From Stenopsyche tienmushanensis (taxonomy: Eukaryota; Arthropoda; Insecta; Trichoptera; Stenopsychidae): a stretch of DNA of 64,000 nucleotides. Under the pieces are notes generated by a model, which was given only the letters and a program-made list of their open reading frames with translations, was not told where the DNA came from and searched no databases. The translations under genes and the position numbers were made by a program. This document shows positions 1-14,350 of the stretch, one piece after another. The stretch covers positions 331,568 through 395,567 of the forward strand of contig WACJ01000306.1 in assembly GCA_008973525.1 (NCBI GenBank). Reading direction: 5' to 3'. Positions within the stretch are counted from its first letter, which is position 1, and each line of letters starts with the position of its first letter.

Positions 1-620
1 TAATATAACATTGAAATGAAGACAATCTGCGAGTGTTACATTATTATCTTTCAATCTTTCTTTGATTTTGTCTAAATTATTACTAATTTTTCATTAGCTA
101 ATGCATAGAAAAAATATCCAAACTTTATTATATGGACATAAAGGCGCTTTATAAAAAAATGCTCGTCTTTTACTAACATGAAAGACGAAAAATATTATTT
201 TTTTAAGTACCTAGTTTTGCGAGTGACCATTGAATACATTGTCGTAAATATACGTGTTTTCGCAAGACAACCGAAGCTTAACACAATTTTGAGCATTAGA
301 AAAAACTGTAAAAACTCACGTATTTTGGATAATAAAACTTTGAGATAGTTAACTTTACCCGTGAAAAGTATCCTCTTTAGGAGCGGCCGTACCGTAGTTT
401 TTATGGTCTGGTAAGCTTTTCGTTTAAATTAAACTCAAATTGGATCTCTTCTGTTTGTTTATGCATTTTTAGTAAATTAATTTCATTTATAAACCTTATT
501 TTGTAATGTTTTATTTAAAAAATATACGTTTAGTGTAACAATTACTGATATAATTTAAAATTATTAATACGAATAACATCCGAAAAATAAGGTTACAAAA
601 TTATATGCAGGACTGAAAAT
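1..620. other. AT-rich DNA, nothing recognised
   Basis: No open reading frame with recognisable protein similarity, no tandem array and no terminal inverted repeat was seen here. Stops are frequent in all frames, as expected of non-coding AT-rich DNA. Confidence 0.6.
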
Positions 621-639
621 TGCTCGTATTTATTGAAAT

Positions 640-1065
640 TCACAGGAGATCGAGACATTTCTGTGATCGGAGTACTAGCTTTTATATGTATAGACCACCG
701 CCGTCAGCTCTTTTTGGATTGTCTTGGATTTTGAGGTGTAGTGACACACCCGCGTCTCATCCCTCGTCATGATCCAGAAAAACTTTCCCTTCTATGCAAA
801 ATTATTCAAAAATTTACGCGTGGCGGTGCTCCGGTGTAATCATTCTGAACGCCCATCTCACACACAACTTTTTGTAACCAAGTTTTTCCGACACTATATC
901 ACTAAGAAGTCTTCGATATGTGTCAGGAAATTATTCGTGAATGTCGTCAAGAGTCACTTCGCTCTTGTTCTTCAATTTTTTGAACAAATTCGTCAGAATT
1001 GACCGATGGTCTCCCGCTTCTTGCCTCGTGAGCGTCAAGTATGGCCTTCTCTGAACAACCTCAAC
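640..1065 (-). pseudogene. mariner-type transposase relic (helix-turn-helix linker to first catalytic region)
   Basis: Read on the minus strand from about 1065 downwards, several frames together resemble a mariner (SETMAR-like) transposase. The first stretch reads EARSGRPSVNSDEFVQKIEE, matching the linker after the first helix-turn-helix. It is followed in other frames by pieces like SEKLGYKKLCVRW, then FWIMTRDETRVCHYT, which corresponds to the region around the first catalytic Asp (usual form TGDETWVxHYTPES). Several stops and frameshifts break the frame and the C-terminal two thirds are absent, so it is a dead fragment. The plus-strand ORF at 769-1002 is a shadow of this relic. The subfamily differs from the mariner pieces at 26.4 and 38.1 kb, which carry the FKRG and DYYLF-type motifs. 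Confidence 0.7.
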
Positions 1066-4000
1066 TACTTAGTGACGTGCTGTTATCTCATCACATTACA
1101 CTGCACTCGAATTACAATCAACAATTAAAAATGTTGATTGTAATGACTTATCAGTGAATTTAAAGTGATTTTATATTCATTTCTATTTAAAATTATATTA
1201 TTGAATATAATTTGAAAATGATAGGCTAATACCAGTTTAGTTAATTATCGTTATGAATGGTGTCCATACGCTGATACAATCCGTTAATTATATCTTGTGC
1301 GAATATCAGGTATTATATCATAGCTCTCAACCAATGGTTTTATATTTGGACAAATTATTATACACAAATTTTAATCGAAACAACTACCTCTCATTGTCTG
1401 GATTAATTTTCTATTTACTCAGCGATAGACTCTTATACTTATTTAAAATTGCTGTTAATAAATCTCCAGAATGCTCAATATACTTTTCCTCAAAATAAGA
1501 TTTTACATCTTTAAAAAAATATAGCAGAATCATTGTAAATTAACATAATAAATAATTTTTAACAAAAAAAAAAATATTGTATGATTGACTATGAAGTGAC
1601 CATTTTAAAGGCATGGTAAAATCGTTCTATTCTGAGACAACATACTTATCAAAGTTCGTCATAAATATAAAGTGTCCCTTATCAGTTTGCTTGAAAATGA
1701 ATATCACGCCAAAGTAAAACTGAGAGAATCAATAATAGAATTCTACGCATGGAAACTCATTACTTAACAATAACATACAATTTTCAGAACATTTTTGTGG
1801 AGTGTTGTGAATTGAACCATATTTATCTTTTTAAACATTTTATAACTATATTATAACACATCACTTTAAAGTAAGTTTGAAGGCGTTTTAGTTCTTTAAA
1901 TTGTTTTTTCTTCATCATTTGAGGATGATATTTTGAAATCTATTTTAAAAATATTCTACGAACTTAATGAGTGATGTGTTTTTTTTTCATGTGTGATGCC
2001 ATCAGCGCTATGAGCTAAAATGATGTCAGTAACACTTGGACTGAATCTGACTGAATGTATGTACCTAATACAACCGCCTTAGTTTTACGCTTATTTTTAT
2101 ATTTGATATTTATTTTTAAACTTTTCCGAGATTCCCACACATAATTTATCGTCTATATCAAGTTTTTTTACTTCGCATAGAAATCTTGAATTTATTATAA
2201 TTAACTTAATAACAATATCAGTATGTTACAGTAGGTCCCTTAGATCATGAAATTTCACTTTGTTCACCATGTTATGGATGTAGTTCCCACAAGAATGAAT
2301 TTATTTATGTTAACTGATCCCTGAGGTTCTGAAAAACCTTTCTTATACTCGACTGTCGTACCTTCACAAAAAAATAACATGTATATCGTATCACAGCTCT
2401 AAATTGTCGACAATTTTTTGCATAACAGAATGTACATCAAATATTATTGAAATAATTCAATCAAATGTTTGCTTTGATTAATCATAATTGGCAAAAATAG
2501 AGCTATGTTTGCATGACCAAAAACAAACGTTAGCTCATATATTTTTGGTTTGTGAAATAATCACCTCTAGCAAATAATTTATGCAAATCAGACACTCTCA
2601 AACTATATATTTTTCCAATCTCTTAAATTGTTATCACGGTATACCGTTTATCAGCAGTTTTTAAATTGGAGCTTTTTTTAACAAGAAGTCGGAAATCTAT
2701 CCCAACATCGATAACACAAAACATTTATTGGAGTTTTTACGGTATGGTATTCATCCTTTTTAGCACATTTACTTATACAGTAAAGAAAAGAGCTTTAGAA
2801 AATCAACCAATTCTCAATTCATTTCCACTTAATTTTCCTAAAGATTTTCATAGTATAAATATTGAATATGCCCTATCTTATATCTCGGACGTAGGCAATA
2901 TCCATAGAAGATTACTTGGGAAAGGATTTTTCTTGTGGTGGTTTCTCATTTGCCCTCCATATAGCATAGATATAAAACATTAAAAATTAATTAATTTAAA
3001 TGTATAGCACTATTTATTATAGCATTATTATATTTGATTTATTTGATCCCTAAATTAGTGTGAATGGGATTTGTTTTGGGGGGGGGGGGGGGAAAGACAG
3101 ATTTTAATTTATGCAAGTAAATGTTTGATAAAAACGTGACACAGGAGTCTGGATTATTATATATTGATATCATCCTTATATACGATTGACATGCCATTTT
3201 TCTTAAGCTAGCATCAGCAATTTGTTTGTTATCGAGAGAATTAATGAACGGTAACATAAAAAAAACAAAATTTTTCACATAAATTCGGATTTATTTTTAT
3301 TTGTTATCCTCTACGTCGGGGCTCGTTTTTAGAAGATACTAAAGTATAATTTCCGATTTGATATTAATTTATGAATTACCAGATTTGGAAAAGTAATTAT
3401 AAATTTTCAATTCGCTCATAGATTATTTCCTTCTTAAAATTTCTATTTAAACAATCCTATATGTGGAAAATATTGAAAAATCGCCTTTTTTTTCTCCAGA
3501 AAAGTCTGGTGTTTGGAGGTAGCATAAATTTGAAATCAAATATGGCACCTTATTAAGAAAAATAATTTAAGAAATGATTATTGCCGCTATTTTTTATTCA
3601 TGTATAAATTTATACATCTCTTGTACAATACGCGGTACGAATTTCTAAGATGATGAGTGTTCTCTTATGACTTGTTTTTCAGTTAAAAATGAGATTTATT
3701 AACGTGTTTTTGAAGCACAATCCGGATGACATTAAGCGTAAATTCTTCATAAAAGGTGGAAGAAGATTTTATTTGATATAATATTTTATGGGCTGGCGAG
3801 CAAAAAGTGAATCGTTGAAAAGCGCGTTACTTTTAATTACAAAACTCCCATGCTTGGAATAAATGCTGGGCGTTTTGTACTTAAAGTGTGTGGAGTGCTC
3901 GTTGGGTAAGCATTTATGTTTCTGGGAGAGGCCTTTCCTCCACTAAAGGATAGGAAAACATCTAAAGGGCGGGGAAAGGCTCTTACGGCTGAAGATTTCC

Positions 4001-7000
4001 TCGAAAATGCTTTGGCTATTTATATCCATCTGAATTGGTTAACCGCGTCAGATAACGGAAGACAATGTAAACAGTGATTTCTCTCGCTCCCGGTCACATC
4101 CCGAGGAAATGAAATCCAGATTAAAAGTCGTACATAATTTCTAAGCTTCCATTGATGTGTCGAGCCATTCAAACAGATTCATCTTCTTTTCTCTCGTATA
4201 CTTAATCATGAAAACGAATTTGTGGAAATAAGCTCAATTGCGATTCCTGTTATTCGAGGCGTGATAATAAAACAAAGAAGCCTCGCGCGTAGAGCTTTTT
4301 AACCCGAGCTTTTCTCGAAAAGGGTAATTGAAGGTATCAGTGCCCAGTCTCAAATTTTAATAAACGATTTGCTTCTTCAATAACTGAGCGACCTATTTTT
4401 TGAACCTCTACCGAATATAGTTTATGACAGAAATTAGACCTAATTATCAATTTGTCTTCGGCAGTGAATTTTAATTCCAATTTATTAGAACAATTTTGAT
4501 TTATTTGATAAGGGTGCTAAAACTCTTCAATAGAAGTGAACGAATTAATAATTATAATTCTGATAGTCGTGGATTATTGTACGAAAGAATCTTTCCAATT
4601 TCAAAACTAAGATTATTGCCGTTTAATGTTTATCTTCTGTGAGAACGCATTGATAATTAATAATGTAATAAAACAAAATAGTAAATCTGAATTGAAATAT
4701 AATACATATCTGATGATTTATGTATTCAAATTATTATAACATATATTATCATAACATATATTCAAATTTTACACTAGATTTTACATTAGTCGTTTCAACA
4801 ATCACTTTCAGCACTCGCTATTTAATGATTTAATTAAGCATTTTTACAAAAATATTACCTTGTAAATGTAAAATTCTATCTTATAATATTTTAAACGTTC
4901 TTACATATAAGTTTTAATAGAAAATATTGCTCAGAATCTATAAGTTTGCATGTTAAATTAGTTTAAATATCTGACTTATCTTTTCTTATTTGTCTATCTT
5001 AAATTTATTAAGAATTAATCTAGTTTAATGATGACCTTTGTTCGAAATCGAAACGCGTCGCTCGTATGTCACGTCGAATGGCATACGAGTGTTTTCTGTA
5101 TTCATAGTTTGTTTACTTCATCAACAAACCTCCATTAAAATAGTTCACTCGCGTATTTAAATATTTCAAATATGTAAGACGGTACTAAAATACATCCACA
5201 TGTATTGAGAGCAAAATTTACTTTTTCAATCTCCCCCATAAACAAGAGAGCTTTATGTTAAAAAATTTAGACGGTAAAAATCAAAATTATGCTGTAATAA
5301 AAATGAAACTTTGTACTTGGAAACATGGAGCATGGATGAAAGAAGGTCATTCCTAACGATATTTTGAAACGTTACATATATTAAATTGGCTTAAAATGAA
5401 TAAACTATTAATATAGGTTTCAGTGTCTCAATACATATGCCTCGTTTTAAAAAAATATTGTATTATAAAATATTTTTAAAAATGTTTGGCTTCAAATCTA
5501 GGTCTGATTGACTGAGCTTTTTCTGTTCAAAAATTGATAGAAATCAAATAAAACTATGCATACTATCTGTAAAATATACATAGATGAATAAAAGCTACAA
5601 AAATAGTATATGGAAAAAAATAAAAACGTTGTTAGGCAGTTGGAGAGCAATCGAAAATCAGGAATATCATTAAAATTGGATGATCTACTATTGAAAGCTA
5701 TTGAGATTCCTTTGCCCAGAAGTGAATATGAACCATATCTGAGAAAAAAATAGTACACAAGAATTAGATTAAATCTGAGTCTACAAACTTTACACCTGTT
5801 TCTACCTCTCATTTCATTTGTATTTGTTGAGACGTAATAGCAATGATTCATAACGATTAAAATCTGAGCGAACTATTAAAGTAGAATTACATTGTGTTTA
5901 AATAGTCAGATTAAAGATAGTCGCTAAAAATTAATTAGTTTTGGTTAAAAACCAAAGATCAATTTTACAGTACGACATGACTGCAAGATCAAACGCGACA
6001 AGAATCACCCAGAAAAATGTAGGAAATTTGATTGTGAAGTTCTACAGCATCTTCGACTAATACTGCAAACTCTGTTCATTATCTTTTTAAGTCTTATAAC
6101 AATTACTTGGTAACAGAATTTTGGCTTCTTTTGAAGTTACCCAAATTTTAATAGTTTTATAGAAGGGGACTTTAATAACCTTTATTTGATAAAATATTGA
6201 ACAATTATCTAGAGGACTTTAAAAATTGCCCAATCTATAGAAAAAAGAAAACTGAGTAAAATAATTATAATTTCTTTCTATATAATATCCAACTATATCC
6301 GATGAATGACTGTTGATTATACAAATTTTACTTGACTGATGATATAAATTTTAACACTTTTATAATTTAAGTATAATTATATTTTATGATAACCTCATTT
6401 GATGCCACGCGAGTGTCGCTTTAAACTGCTTGAACCGAATTCAAATTTGATTTTCTTTATTTCTGGGTTCGCTTTTATATTTGAATTTAAATAAGCTCAA
6501 GATCTCATCTGAAGACTTTGCAAGCATAATAAAGTGAAAACCGAAAGCAAATTGCTTTCCGGTATTTTTCGCAAGTCCCAATAATAACGATCACCACCTT
6601 CCTCTCCCGATATGCTCTTCCTCTATTCGAGATCACTCGAAAAAATAAATTTAATTCCACATAAAGCGCGCGATTCGAAAGAAGAGGATCGCAGAAAATG
6701 GACATTTGTTCCATTTGCAAAAAGCCATGATATATTTTTTTAAAGAGTAATTTTTGAAATTTATTTCATGAAATAAGAGAGCAATTAAAAATGTGGGTCG
6801 GGTTGTATCGCAATGGTTTCCGAAGTTACGGCGGGTCATGAGATACTACCCGCTGGGCTATTGATACACTTGAGAACAAAGGGCTAGGAACTAAATTAAG
6901 CAACCCAAAACGTGTGTAGCACTAATTAGTTGTGCTTCAAATTAGAAAGATATTTCAAAAGTTTCGTGATCCTTTTCATTCCTCATTGCATGAACAAAAT

Positions 7001-7200
7001 TTTATGAAATTAAATGAAAATAATCCACCCTTTGATTACACTTAATTTTGAATAATCCAGCTCAAATATCACCCCTTAGAATATTTTTTTATATAAACTC
7101 ACAGTTAAAAGCTCCCTGTATTTAATTTATGAATTAAATGTTACGTTCCGAGCGTCGCAATTAAATGTAAAAAAATACCACCGTGAAAATTTAGCATTTA
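1066..7200. other. long non-coding stretch, mostly AT-rich
   Basis: No gene was recognised. The small ORFs here (for example 1253-1498, 2666-2983 and 5498-5851) have AT-driven residue composition and no motif I know. About 3780-4330 is more complex and GC-richer than its surroundings but has stops in every frame. It could be conserved non-coding DNA, which I cannot test. Confidence 0.5.
3078..3092. repeat. 15-nt poly-G tract
   Basis: An uninterrupted run of 15 G in very AT-rich DNA. A second run of 13 G occurs at 27706-27718. The lengths are likely to vary between reads or alleles. Confidence 0.9.
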
Positions 7201-7239
7201 CATTACGTTTGCAAGGAATCCCATTCAATATACTTTTAA

Positions 7240-7925
7240 TACTACAATAGATAACTCCACCAAGACACACATTGGAAATTTACATCCTAACGTTAAAATG
7301 GTGTATTTACCCCCTAATACCACCAGTATTTTGCAACCCATGGACCAGGGAGCTATTGCCACATTTAAAGCCTATTATTTAAAAACTACATTTGTTCAAG
7401 CAATACTAGCGCTCGACGATGGAAAATCGCTTAAAGAATTTTAATATTCACGATGCGATTAAAAATATAGGAAAGGGATAGCAAGAGGTCACATCATCTT
7501 GCATGTATGGAATATGGAAAAAGTTAATTAAACATTTTGAAAATATAACTCGTTCGCATTTTGAAAAAGAAAATGAAATCGAACACACTACCGATCTCAG
7601 TTCAGAACTTTGCCAGAAACTTGATTTTAATATTGATCATGAAGACATAAACCAACTTATAGAAAATGATTTGGAAGATCTTACAAATGAAGAATTATTA
7701 TACATCGAAAATCAAAGGGTTGAAGAAGAAACTAAAAAAAAGAAATAGTATTGGAATCTCCAAAAAAAAATTATATTGAGGGAAATGGATGCAGCGTTCC
7801 TTCAAATTGACCAAGGAATGCAAAAATTTGCAAAAATGGATTCGGATAACGAAAGATTTTTGACTATAAACTACCGTTTTCAGAAAGATCTTGCTTGCTA
7901 CAACTGCTTGTTTTCTATATGATAA
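7240..7925 (+). pseudogene. Tigger/pogo-type DDE transposase, C-terminal half, broken
   Basis: From 7247 to 7443 an open stretch reads IDNSTKTHIG, then MVYLPPNTTSILQPMDQGAI followed by ATFKAYY. These are the second catalytic Asp (codon at 7250) and the third catalytic Asp (in QPMDQG) of the Tigger/jerky/CENP-B-like DDE_1 family. After a one-base frameshift near 7440 comes NIHDAIKNIGKG, a TAG in place of the usual Trp, and then CMYGIWKKLI, where family members have a WxKLWP block. The acidic tail at 7503-7748 (DINQLIENDLEDLTNEELL) and a downstream piece at about 7784-7900 (AFLQIDQGMQKF, ERFLTI) match the usual C-terminal tail. The N-terminal DNA-binding domain and first Asp are missing. No terminal repeat was identified with certainty. 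Confidence 0.85.
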
Positions 7926-7940
7926 TTTTGTCCCAGGCTG

Positions 7941-10900
7941 TTCTCAATTTCGCCCATTATAACGACAAGTTCAACAGCGTCCGATTAAGGTGTGTTAAAT
8001 AGTATAATAAAAGGTTTGCTTAATATGTAGACGGTTTATCGTATTAAAGATGTAGCGATATTGAGGTTATATAAAACGTCGATTCCAGTCCAATGCTGCT
8101 CAACTGACTCGTGACGTGCGGTTTTTCTCCAAACATCTCCCATCTTCCATTCGAGTATGTCAAATAAAAAATAAAAAGCCCGGCAAATAAACCCTGCAGT
8201 GCAATCCCCGTTAACAATTTCAACAATGCACTTTGCAGTCATTCATTCACTCGGTCCGAGTTTCCAGTCTCTCTTATTGTGGCCGAGTTTTTTTTTCAGC
8301 GCCGGGCCGAACTTTGTTAGCGGCCCGCCGGCTAGGAAAAAAGTTCGGAAAAAATGCACAGAGGATTTTCCGGCTTTTCCACTTTTTATCTCATTATTAT
8401 TTATGTACAAACTTTTCGGTTTGTTGGAGTTGGCCGGGTACGATTCAGTTTTAATGAGGTAACCACTTGAAATCGTCGAAGGCGGGTCAGTCGCTTCGCA
8501 ATATTCAATTATAACATTAAATCGCAAATAACCAACCGCTGTGGCGTAACAAAGTATCTCCGCCCATCTCGAGCTTTTAAAAGCTTTTTCGATATTGTTA
8601 TTTGATATAAATTCATTTCCGAATAAATCGACATTATGCCGCCCCCTGATGTTTAATCTCAAAATATCGATCAGAGTATCAATCTTTCATTGAGCTAAAA
8701 TGACTTCGGGACATTGTCATATTTGGACGAAGATTGATCTTATTTTACCCCAAAGGAAATAGGAATCGAAGCTGTGTTAAATACATCTGAGATTGACAAC
8801 GAAGGATCATTGATAAACACCGATCTCGCGATCGATGCATATATTGTTCAGTGATAATAATTATTTTTGCATATTTCTACAGATTTCGATTCTTATAATA
8901 CTTCTACAAATATACTACATATAGAAAGCGAACCTTATCTTTTCTTTGAAGTGAACTCCGGCCATAATTATAATATATTGCTTTTGCTTTTCCTAGTCAC
9001 GCGGAGGAAGGTTCCGCTTTCTAAGCACTTCGCCTGTATCGCATAAATTGTTCAAACTTGACTTTGAATATTTATCCCCTTAAAATCCATATGGATGCGA
9101 GAGTACAAAATTATAAATCTTTTCTATAAGTTGTGCACTGGGTCGTATAATAAATTTGGTCTCGCCTTGTTTGGAGCAGATTGTATATAAAGGTTGAAAG
9201 ATATTTCAAGCGTCAGTTGAATAATTATTTTTCAACAATATATTTATACTATTTATTCAACAGCATAAACCGACATAATATTCAAGTTTTTTTGATATCA
9301 CATGAACTCTTTTATCATCATAAAATAAACCGATGAGGTTTTAAAGTTGAAAATTGAAGCGCACTGTTTATGATAAAATTTACATGGCACGTATTCACTG
9401 AAAAAATCCCCAGTGACGATTATTCAGATATTTTTAATTGGACGGTTGAAAAGAACTTTTTTCGTGTCATAGGACGCATTCAAAAGGTTTTTATCAAACG
9501 TAAGCAAACAAACATATTTTTATTTTCGAAAAAGATATGAAACGTAACAGCCATATTAATTTCAGTTTTTCACCATAAATATATATAAAAGGATTTTCTT
9601 TTTATAACATACTAGTGATTACCCGACATGCATTTCTATGGTTTTTATGCCAGGAAAATAGATGTGATGATCGTTCTTCATAACATGTTCGGTCACTGCC
9701 GATTTGTAATCCAATTGCTAGATTGCGTTCTATTGTTCTTCACCTGACCTTGTGGATGATCTATCTACTGGTTTATTCAATGTACGACATGACGCAAACT
9801 GCATTTGATTCGATCTGTCTCCGATTTCGTTTTCACATTTTAGTCCCTGATTTTCGTTTGTCACTTTGTTCTTTTTGTTGGGCAGAAAACTTTCTATATT
9901 TTCCCCCATCCCAAAGATTATGCTTATGTCGTGCTAATGAAGTGCTTTTGGATTCACAATATTTTTCCGTGTGGTGCGTACCGTCTGGTTATAAATGATT
10001 TGGGCGTGAACAGCCCATATATAGCTATCCATGTGAGAAGCATGCACTCATACCCTGTGTGTTTCTATTAGGAAACACATTTCAATTTAAACAGCATATC
10101 AGTAGAAATTATTGGAGCACACCATCTTGAAATTTTATATTCCAAACTGTAGCTTCGACGATATTATTCATCATTTTTTTCACTAAAAGCATGGTTTCGT
10201 TACTACATGTTGTGTTGGATTTATATTTCCGAGAAGAATTATAGGCACTCTAATTTTCACTATTAAAATACACAATTCAAATATAATTTTTATATAAAAC
10301 GATTCACTAACTGAATGAATAACTGAACCTTATGTTTTGTTAGTGTGTTTAAGTATCATTTAATCAATGTCAGTTCATACAATTCAAATAAAAAAGTCAT
10401 TTTTTGCATTTTGAAAAGCACTGTTATCGATGCAATAGGCATTTTTGTAGGCATTGCTAAAAATTCACTTCAATCCATCAGTCGGCTTAAAAATAATATC
10501 AATATTACGAAAGAAGTAGAGTTTCATTAATTTCTTGTGAAATTGCCCGGACTTTGGGCGAAGTTTAATGTGGTATACCCGGAATTAATGCGAAGCTTAG
10601 CCCAGATCACCCGGACTGAAAGGTGTTAATGTTTTGTAAAATTTATTTTAAATTTTCGCCGATAGCGACTACTTCCCTAATATATTTTTCAAACCATGAT
10701 AGCACCGGTTACCAGAGTCGTTGGATCGATTGTTGGAGTTAAATCCTGGAGTTTATTTCGCCATTCATCAATTCCTTCTCAATGAAGATATTGGGCATTG
10801 CAAAGCTTGGCTGGTACTAGCTTTATTTAAAAATACAATAATGATTCATTTGTTTATTTTTAACATAAGCACGCAATTATAAACGATGTGATGGAGGCCA

Positions 10901-13720
10901 AACTTAGAATTTAAAAGTGAAACGAATACGTTTTCGATGTGTTGCTGTGGTCGCTAAATTTGCTACATTATTTTGTAATTATTATATGATGTAAATAAAT
11001 CTTTAAGCGCTTAATAGCGTTCATGTATACCACTTTTGACTTAAATCTATTTGTTTACAATAAATTCAAACTCTTTCACAGTACTTAAGGCAAAAAATAA
11101 ATAAGTCTCAATAAAACTTTCAAAATTTGTTAAAATTTCAATATCGATTCCAATGGGCCCAAAAATAACACCGTATTTATCCATTATTTACTTTCGAGGG
11201 GGAAGTTTTATTTTTGTTTCAAAGTTGATTTTTTGGAATTATTAAACTCAAACTCTCACTACACGTGAATACGTAAATAGAGATGTCGAACAAAAGTGAT
11301 AGACGTAAAAAAGACGGATCTTAAATTTTAAACTGAAAATCATTTTGAATCAAGGCGGATTATAATTGCACAAATATATTATCAAGTTAAATTGATAAAT
11401 TAATAAAATTAATTAAATTTGATTTTTTTTTTATTTTCCGAAAGTAAAACAATTTTTCTCCTTTGACTGACATTTGTTCTTCTTAATAGGCCCTAATTTT
11501 TCGGGTATATAGTTAAACTGGAAAAACATTTTTATTTATACGTATATTGTATATATATATCGAACTTGGTTATGATTTAATTGTATTGTTCATAAATTCG
11601 ATTGGATATAAGACGTTTTCCTAAAGGAATGGGATTTTTGCATAACTAAGAAAATTTAATATAGTAACTTTTAGTAATCCGTTTCATGGGACCAATTTCA
11701 ACCATTTTGTCACTTTTTTTTCATAGCATATATTTTTTTTTAAATGCGGTGACCAACCACATCTCCTGTAGATTTGAACTCAAGTTGAATCAGTCTAACC
11801 TCTCAATCGCGAGACTACCTATAGGTATCAAACTAAACTAAGATACGTTGATTATAATGTGTGAAAATTTTTGTACGGGAATTTTAGAAACTAGATGATA
11901 ATTATTATTTCGTAATGATTTTTCTACCGTCTACATATGTTCCCGAGCATTTAAAATCCACATCCAGAATAGCTTGAGCTCATTGATAATGTTTGTATAT
12001 ATTCTTGATTTTGCAATACTTTCTATCACTTTTTAATTTTATCAAAGAACAAAGAAATGGAAATTTGTATAATATATAGATTATTTTTTTCCTGGACAAA
12101 TTTTCAATATATTTTTGTGAGGGCTTGTAAATTATCGTTAATATCGAGTTTTGTATACATAACATATTTTGTAGAATAGACCATTTTTCATATAAGAAGG
12201 GTGGGGCGCGAGCACATCCCCTGGCCGCAGGTTGCACAAGCTTGATGTATTTTTTCCCTTCATTATGGTGATTTATCGCGGAAAAAGGATCGAAGTTTGC
12301 CGAACAAAAAGTATTCGTCTGAGACTTTTTACGCAATAGTGAAAAAAATCATCGTAAATTACAATAAACATAAATAAAATCAAGGGCAGGCACAAAAAAG
12401 CCCTTTCGCCCGAAAAAGATAATATTAAATTTATGAAACTTCTTTCGGCTGTCATAATAATGATAACAGAGCCTCATTGTTTTATAAATTCGCATAGCGG
12501 TTGTGGAGGGGCTCGCGAGTGAAATTATATTTATATATTCACGTGTCTATGATCCGGCGGACGTTAAGAAAGAAGTAATAAAGAGAAAATGTAAGATTGC
12601 GTGTGAAAAGACGTTTTAACGTGGGTGCGGAAAAATGATATAAAAACGTAATTGAAAAAAATTTCCTCGGTAGACTAGCAGAAGAAATGCAGGGGTAGCA
12701 AGGATTATGTTTTATTAAAAACGTCTCAAAATTGTGAGGCGCTACGATGGAGAACCAGGGGTGTAGTTCGCCGAAAACAAGTATAATTTTGCAAGATTAC
12801 GTTGTTTATGTGGAATTTTTTAGTGAGGAAAATTGAAAAGTGCTGAGAAAATCTTCTCCCGGGGGAGCGGAAAGACGCGCAATGGTCATCGTTATTTCAG
12901 TTTTAAAAATATATAATGAAGGGATTTCCTTCTTACTGAGCACCTTAATTCTCCTCTTTAGGCGTTTCTCCTTTAATTCTCTCGCAGCTTTTTAATTATT
13001 ATGCCGTATTGTGATTTTTATTTATTAATTTTACGTCTTGAATTTCCCGACAGAATATATATTTCGTTGAAATTTGACGATTGTTCCACGAACTCTAATG
13101 TTTATGGCGGTTATTTTGAGCACTAATAATTTACTATCGGTTTTATTCCAAAATTCGAAAGAAATCACAAAAAGTCCTCAGTAAGCTAGACCATTTGATA
13201 ATTTACATATTGTTATTTTAAGCCTAGGTAAACATACGGTGACGCTCATCTTGATGATGGGCATGTATCCTAAATCTACCAAGAAATTTATAAATCAGTG
13301 TATTTTAGACGGTCGCTGAACCTTACCGTTCACAATATAATTTTTAGAATGAATTTTTATGAACAACTATAAAAAACAAACCCGTTATTGGAATGCATCA
13401 CGTTTGAAAACTGAAAACATCTAAAATATACATATATACATTAATAACAACTATACATTATGTTGATCTGACTTGCCATGATTTGTAACAGTATGAATAC
13501 ATTAATATATTAATACAGATATTGTGATTGTTACCATCTATAGATGTATACGTTGATCGATCGATCGCTCGAATGCTTATCTGGAATCATCTTCCATCGA
13601 ATGGAATATTTTTATATGATTTTTTAGTTTAAGAATGTCAGTTTTAAATATGGATATTCATATAACTTTGTGAATGCAGCAATACCAAGCTTAAACATAA
13701 TTGGCGTTGCCAGACATCCT
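7941..13720. other. long non-coding stretch with a GC-richer patch
   Basis: No gene was recognised. About 8080-8700 is GC-richer, and overlapping ORFs occur on both strands (8199-8462 plus, 8243-8662 minus). Neither reads like a known protein, and the two-strand openness suggests composition rather than coding. At 10534-10625 a short imperfect foldback (CCCGGACTTTGGGCGAAG against CTTAGCCCAGATCACCCGG) could be a small MITE relic. About 12190-12240 and 12500-12900 are complex but non-coding. Confidence 0.45.
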
Positions 13721-13724
13721 TAGA

Positions 13725-13960
13725 ATTTGACCAATAATGCAAGACGTCCTTTAAATGTTACCAAAAATATTATTTTTTAATTGTCTCATTGTTTTCATGT
13801 TTTTTGTTAACTTTTTTATGCGATTTTGGATATATTTAATATAGCTGCTTCAAAGTTATGCGGTTTTTAAAATCCATGAAACGAATCTTCACTTTTTCTA
13901 CGCAAGTCATAGCTTTTTTTTGCGATTTCTTTTTGTGCGATTTTTCACTGTTTAAGTTTT
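13725..13960 (-). repeat. fragment of a dispersed pogo-type repeat (GCGATTT / TATGCGGTTTTT family)
   Basis: This stretch contains GCGATTTTGGATATATTTAA, then AGTTATGCGGTTTTTAAAA, and is the reverse complement of a related stretch at about 32510-32710, which carries AACCGCATAACTTTAAAACA. Related ends occur at 31070-31110, 33550-33605, 52064-52100 and 57500-57541. The family looks like a TA-inserting DNA transposon or its MITE. This copy has no open frame. Confidence 0.55.
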
Positions 13961-13989
13961 AGTGTACATTTGTTGAAGACAATGAAAAA

Positions 13990-14350
13990 CTACCAAATGA
14001 AAAGTTCTTACCTTATAGTTTAAAAAATTACTACGGAAATCGCCTACATCCGATATAACATTAAGACAAATGATTTTTATATTATCCAGTATCCTTATAT
14101 CTTGTATTTAATTTTGTATGCGTTACTACATGGTGACGTTCGATTTTATAAGTTAAATATTATTGTATTGGCTTAAAATTTGAAGAAGAACATTTATTGC
14201 GTTTAGTTCAGTTTAAAAAATAGGACAGTTTATAAAACTCTTAACACAAAAAAATTGGCAACGGACTGCAATTGCTGTTGCTGTTGCAATCGGACAATGC
14301 ACTGGGTCATCCGATTCGAATCGAGGACATAAATAAGAATGTTAGAGCTG
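13990..14350. other. AT-rich DNA, nothing recognised
   Basis: No coding potential or repeat was recognised apart from a short imperfect CTGTTG-rich patch near 14270-14290. Confidence 0.5.

Noticed and set aside
2666..2983. 105-codon ORF on the plus strand
   Set aside because: Phe/Ile/Ser-rich composition typical of chance frames in AT-rich DNA. No motif or repeat match was seen.
8199..8662. Overlapping ORFs on both strands in a GC-richer patch
   Set aside because: Openness on both strands with no motif is what local composition gives. No splice or start context supports a gene.
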